A DNA stretch of 35,025 nt from CAZIUL01 sp964542475 (GTDB lineage Bacteria; Planctomycetota; B15-G4; CAYZWU01). Below are positions 32,343-35,025 of the stretch, one piece after another. A program made the position numbers and the translations under genes. Numbering within the stretch: the stretch's first letter is position 1; every line of letters begins with the position of its first letter. The stretch lies in assembly GCA_964542475.1 (NCBI GenBank), contig CAZIUL010000045.1, positions 1-35,025 of the forward strand, given 5' to 3'. The notes under the pieces are model-generated. The model saw only the letters and a program-made list of their open reading frames with translations. It was not told the origin of the DNA and made no database searches.

Positions 32343-33886
32343 GGCTGTTTTCCCTCACACTTTCGTACAAAGATGAAGTTACCCGTTATTCTTATTACCA
32401 CAACGCCTTCACCGAGCTCGATGAGATCTCCTTCCGACTGGGCATCCAGCAAAGCCCCGTTGATCATCACCTTACCCGAAGGCCTCAAGAATGTATGTGC
32501 CACGCCCCGGTCACCCACGGCCAGTGCGAGATCCGGCTTCACGTCATCGATCGCCCCTGCCGATCCATGAAGCTCGTTTGGCCGCCCTCTTGTGTCGAGT
32601 ATGAAACGGTTGAGAAAAGGAACCCTCGGCAAAAACTTCGTGAGAACGATCGTGGACACCAGCACGGCTATGACAGCGATGCTCAGGTTGACGATGTTAT
32701 CCTGGAGAAGTTCCGTTTCCCAGGGAGTCTCCGGCAGGATGAACGGCTGGAATGACAAAACCAGGCCCGCGCCGATCATGATGGCGCCCAGGATGCCTGT
32801 TATGAAGGTTCCCGGTATGACGAAGATCTCAACCGCCAGGAGCCCGCCTCCCAGGATAATCATCAGGATCTCGGTCACTTCCGCCAGTCCGGCCAGCCAC
32901 TTGCTCAAGAACAGGATGGCCAGGCAGGAAAGCCCAAGTATGCCGGGGATGCCGAAACCCGGAATCTGGTATTCAACGAAAAGCAACACCAGCCCCGCGA
33001 TCAGCAGGAGGAGATATATGGATTCGATGAAGCTGACCAATTGTTCCGACCAACTCGGCCCCACCACTTGAAGCTGGCCGGGTTCGATCCCCAAGCTGCT
33101 CAGCAACTCTTCCCTCGATTCGCGTATGCCGTCGATGAACTTCCATTCTTTGGCCTCGCGCGCGGTCATGTTGAGAAGCTCGCCTTTTGCTGAAACAAGA
33201 GAGAACTCCTCCACCTTGTCCTGGCCGAGCCTGGAGACCGTTTCGTTGAACCGCCTGCGCGTCATGATTTTTTGCTCGATTTCGTTCTCAACGAGAACGG
33301 ACACCAGCTCGATATCCGGATCTACCATCGCTTCGGCGATGTCGGGATTTCGCCCGGTCTCCACGGCCGTTGCCCTGAACTTGGCGCGCACGCTGGACTT
33401 TACCTTCCGCATCATGTCTTCCTGATCCTGGCCCAGGTCCTTGGGCAGCATCGGTATTAACGGCGCCAGGGGGTTGATGGAAACCGGTGTAGCGGATCCA
33501 ATGTGCCCGAGATTTGACATGTAGATCGTGTCGCAGGCAATGGCAATCAAGGCCCCGGCTGAATCAGCGTCAACATTGATGAAGGCCACGGTTTCGAGGC
33601 CTTCGATCCGGTTCGCCTCGAAGACGAGGTCCCTGAGCTGCTCCATCAGCAGCATCTGTCCGCCGGGCGTGTCGATCTCGATTATCAGGTGGCTGGCCTG
33701 AATGGACTCGGCCTTATCGATTGCCCTGGCCAATGTCATGGGCATGGTTTCCGAGAGTTGATCCTTGAGAAGGAAAAGAACCGCATTGGGAGGGGTTTCC
33801 GGGGCGGCTTTGTCATCGTCGCGCAGCAGGGCTCCGGCAGGTGTGAATGACAGAATGAGGTATGTAAGTATGATTCTTTTCAACAT
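32339..33886 (-). CDS. nfeD: NfeD-family membrane-bound serine protease
   Basis: A 515-residue protein of the long NfeD1a type. A signal peptide (residues 1-20) leads to a ClpP-class protease domain (about 35-250) with IEIDTPGG and DADSAGALIAIACDTIYM, where Ser109 aligns with the catalytic Ser. The GSATPV string and a Lys in the stretch near 160-169 suit a Ser-Lys dyad, and GRNPDIAEAMVD matches the family. Four to five membrane helices (about 285-425) and a C-terminal OB-fold (about 440-515) follow. The archaeal homologue cuts the C-terminus of its stomatin partner, so FloA is a possible partner here. Confidence 0.93.
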   Translation of the reverse strand: MLKRIILTYLILSFTPAGALLRDDDKAAPETPPNAVLFLLKDQLSETMPMTLARAIDKAESIQASHLIIEIDTPGGQMLLMEQLRDLVFEANRIEGLETVAFINVDADSAGALIAIACDTIYMSNLGHIGSATPVSINPLAPLIPMLPKDLGQDQEDMMRKVKSSVRAKFRATAVETGRNPDIAEAMVDPDIELVSVLVENEIEQKIMTRRRFNETVSRLGQDKVEEFSLVSAKGELLNMTAREAKEWKFIDGIRESREELLSSLGIEPGQLQVVGPSWSEQLVSFIESIYLLLLIAGLVLLFVEYQIPGFGIPGILGLSCLAILFLSKWLAGLAEVTEILMIILGGGLLAVEIFVIPGTFITGILGAIMIGAGLVLSFQPFILPETPWETELLQDNIVNLSIAVIAVLVSTIVLTKFLPRVPFLNRFILDTRGRPNELHGSAGAIDDVKPDLALAVGDRGVAHTFLRPSGKVMINGALLDAQSEGDLIELGEGVVVIRITGNFIFVRKCEGKQP

Positions 33887-34056
33887 GGTTCAGCTCTTGG
33901 TCTCAGTGTACCGATCAAAGCAGGTTCACACGGGCCATCAGCGATCTTTCGTTTTGAGCGGCCGGATGCCTTGCCTTGTTCCGGCACCTGACCTTCCTAA
34001 AGTGAATGTTTACCATAGTTTCGTGAATCAAATCAAGCTGTAAAGAAATAGCGTTT

Positions 34057-34235
34057 TAGCCCGCATGTTTCATACTCATCTGCTGCGGCACCGTAAACTG
34101 CGCTGTGGCTGCGTTTCATGCCGGGAGACGATCCTCAGCCTGTAATTAACAGGCCTGCGGTCGTCTCCTGCCATGCGCCTTGCCACAACACAGTTTACAG
34201 CGCCTCGCTACGATGAGTATGAAACATGCGGGCTA
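34057..34235. repeat. Long palindromic element, copy B
   Basis: A 179-bp inverted repeat. The outer arms 34057-34080 and 34212-34235 are perfectly complementary over 24 bases and both end in TA. The central hairpin is CCTGT-AATTA-ACAGG (34139-34153). The inner sequence, from GCTGCGGCACCGTAA to CACAGTTTACAG, is nearly the same as copy A. It lies in the 33887-34359 gap, whose left part should hold the nfeD promoter (no clear boxes seen) and whose right part precedes the partial gene at the window end. Confidence 0.92.
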
Positions 34236-34359
34236 GTTCGTGAAAAAGGCGGATCCAGGGAACCTCTGCTCAAGGGAAACCGCATGACAGGCCGATAATA
34301 ATTCGGGTACCCGTTCCGTGCAGTATGGCCCATATACTCGAATTGCGAATAGCTTTCAA

Positions 34360-35025
34360 ATGTTTGTTTCTTTCGGTTTTTTTACAGGCCTGTCTCGCGT
34401 CTTTTCATTGGCGTACACGGGATGGCTCCATCTGGCGCAAAGCAAGGCTCTCCCGGATCGAGTCAACGCCCTCCAGAACAACTGGCCGTCCCCGGGCAGT
34501 GGGAGGAGTTCGGAGTACTACATTATTCTCATAATCGCCGCGGGGGCAGCAGCGGCTTTATGCCTGTCCCTCTGGATAATCGTGACGGCGAGAAAGCGGA
34601 GGGAGAGCAAGGCGCGTTCAATGGGGCTCGAGAATGTCCTGACCGGAGATGATAAGAAGATAGCGCGGATAATCGCCGTTAATGAGGGTGTCGATGCTGA
34701 AAAGCTTCTGAAATCAGCTAGGCTGTTCGATGAATTCGTTGGCTCCTACATAACGAAGTATTGCGCTAAAAAATCCGAACCGAACGTTCTCATTCAGAGA
34801 CTTTATAACATCCGGAAAAAGCTGCCGCTGCCCGCTGCGGCAGCGGAGATCCAGAGACCCAGGCTATTCATGATCCCGCTTCTGGATGCTGTTGAGATCA
34901 CCAACCTCCGCTTGAAAAGCAAAGGAAGCTGGATGTGCCGGGTGATCCAGAAGGACAGCGCAAGCCTCATTCTCCTCGGCTCCACAGGCGGCTTCTTGAA
35001 AACCTGGAATGCAGGGGACCAATTG
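34360..35025 (+). CDS. Partial membrane protein, possibly PilZ-related (runs off the right end)
   Basis: The frame is open from an ATG at 34360 to the last base (222 codons, no stop). After an N-terminal hydrophobic stretch come LPDRVNALQNNWP and a membrane helix YYIILIIAAGAAAALCLSLWIIV (about residues 51-73), followed by basic residues. A helical part (IIAVNEGVDAEKLLKSARLFDEF) follows. The end, LDAVEITNLRLKSKGSWM...SLILLGSTGG...WNAGDQL, resembles the YcgR/PilZN-type beta-domain that precedes PilZ in c-di-GMP-binding proteins. That match is by eye. An alternative signal-like N-terminus lies in another frame from an ATG at 34325. No ribosome-binding site is evident. Confidence 0.55.
   Translation, partial: MFVSFGFFTGLSRVFSLAYTGWLHLAQSKALPDRVNALQNNWPSPGSGRSSEYYIILIIAAGAAAALCLSLWIIVTARKRRESKARSMGLENVLTGDDKKIARIIAVNEGVDAEKLLKSARLFDEFVGSYITKYCAKKSEPNVLIQRLYNIRKKLPLPAAAAEIQRPRLFMIPLLDAVEITNLRLKSKGSWMCRVIQKDSASLILLGSTGGFLKTWNAGDQL

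Noticed and set aside
26761..34235. Composite transposon bounded by the two palindromes
   Set aside because: No transposase between them, and the enclosed genes are ordinary envelope genes; dispersed copies of one element are a simpler explanation.

Overview
The window reads as a Gram-negative chromosome segment, moderately GC-rich by eye. Evidence for two membranes is a secretin with a type II secretion/type IV pilus-like machine, a Lol-type ABC transporter, N-terminal lipoprotein signals and a PEP-CTERM sorting signal. The pilin tails ending in a 'GWYYDPNTGEIR'-type motif, a FloA / short hypothetical / NfeD neighbourhood, PDZ and HEAT proteins beside an ECF sigma factor, and dispersed hairpin repeats suggest the Planctomycetes-PVC group or a related uncultured lineage. 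That placement is inference only.

Layout. 1-336 holds a 111-bp-period tandem repeat with a GC hairpin. 337-16903 (+) is one long T2SS/T4P-like locus: a soluble NtrB-type histidine kinase, two GspG-like pilins, four minor pseudopilin-like proteins (I/V-, X/K-, H- and J-like), a PilM-PilN fusion (GspL-like), PilO/GspM-like, GspC/PilP-like, a secretin, a TPR lipoprotein candidate, then a signalling block (membrane PAS histidine kinase, receiver-only regulator, STAS protein), and last the GspE ATPase and GspF platform protein. No prepilin peptidase or PilT-type ATPase is present. A strong terminator-like hairpin separates this locus from accA (17020-18027).

18301-22021 (+) is an envelope-stress-like cassette: ECF sigma factor, zinc-finger anti-sigma factor, an HtrA-like protein in which all three catalytic positions appear substituted, and an exported HEAT/PDZ protein. 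It converges on a minus-strand proteostasis operon, tig-clpP-clpX-rlmN (26525 to 22054). An intergenic region then carries copy A of a ~175-bp imperfect palindrome, followed by a small minus-strand protein with both a lipobox and a PEP-CTERM tail. lolC/E-like and lolD genes follow on + (27791-29867). They converge with a minus-strand membrane-organisation cluster (33886 to 29947): NfeD protease, short NfeD, FloA and a small membrane-anchored protein of unknown function. Copy B of the palindrome lies beyond nfeD, and a partial membrane protein, possibly PilZ-related, runs off the right end.

The most notable items are the covarying palindromic element pair, the apparently dead HtrA in a sigma/anti-sigma cassette, the kinase-receiver-STAS block inside a secretion locus, and the beta-sandwich-bearing minor pilin. 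No rRNA, tRNA, CRISPR array, phage or transposase gene was seen.
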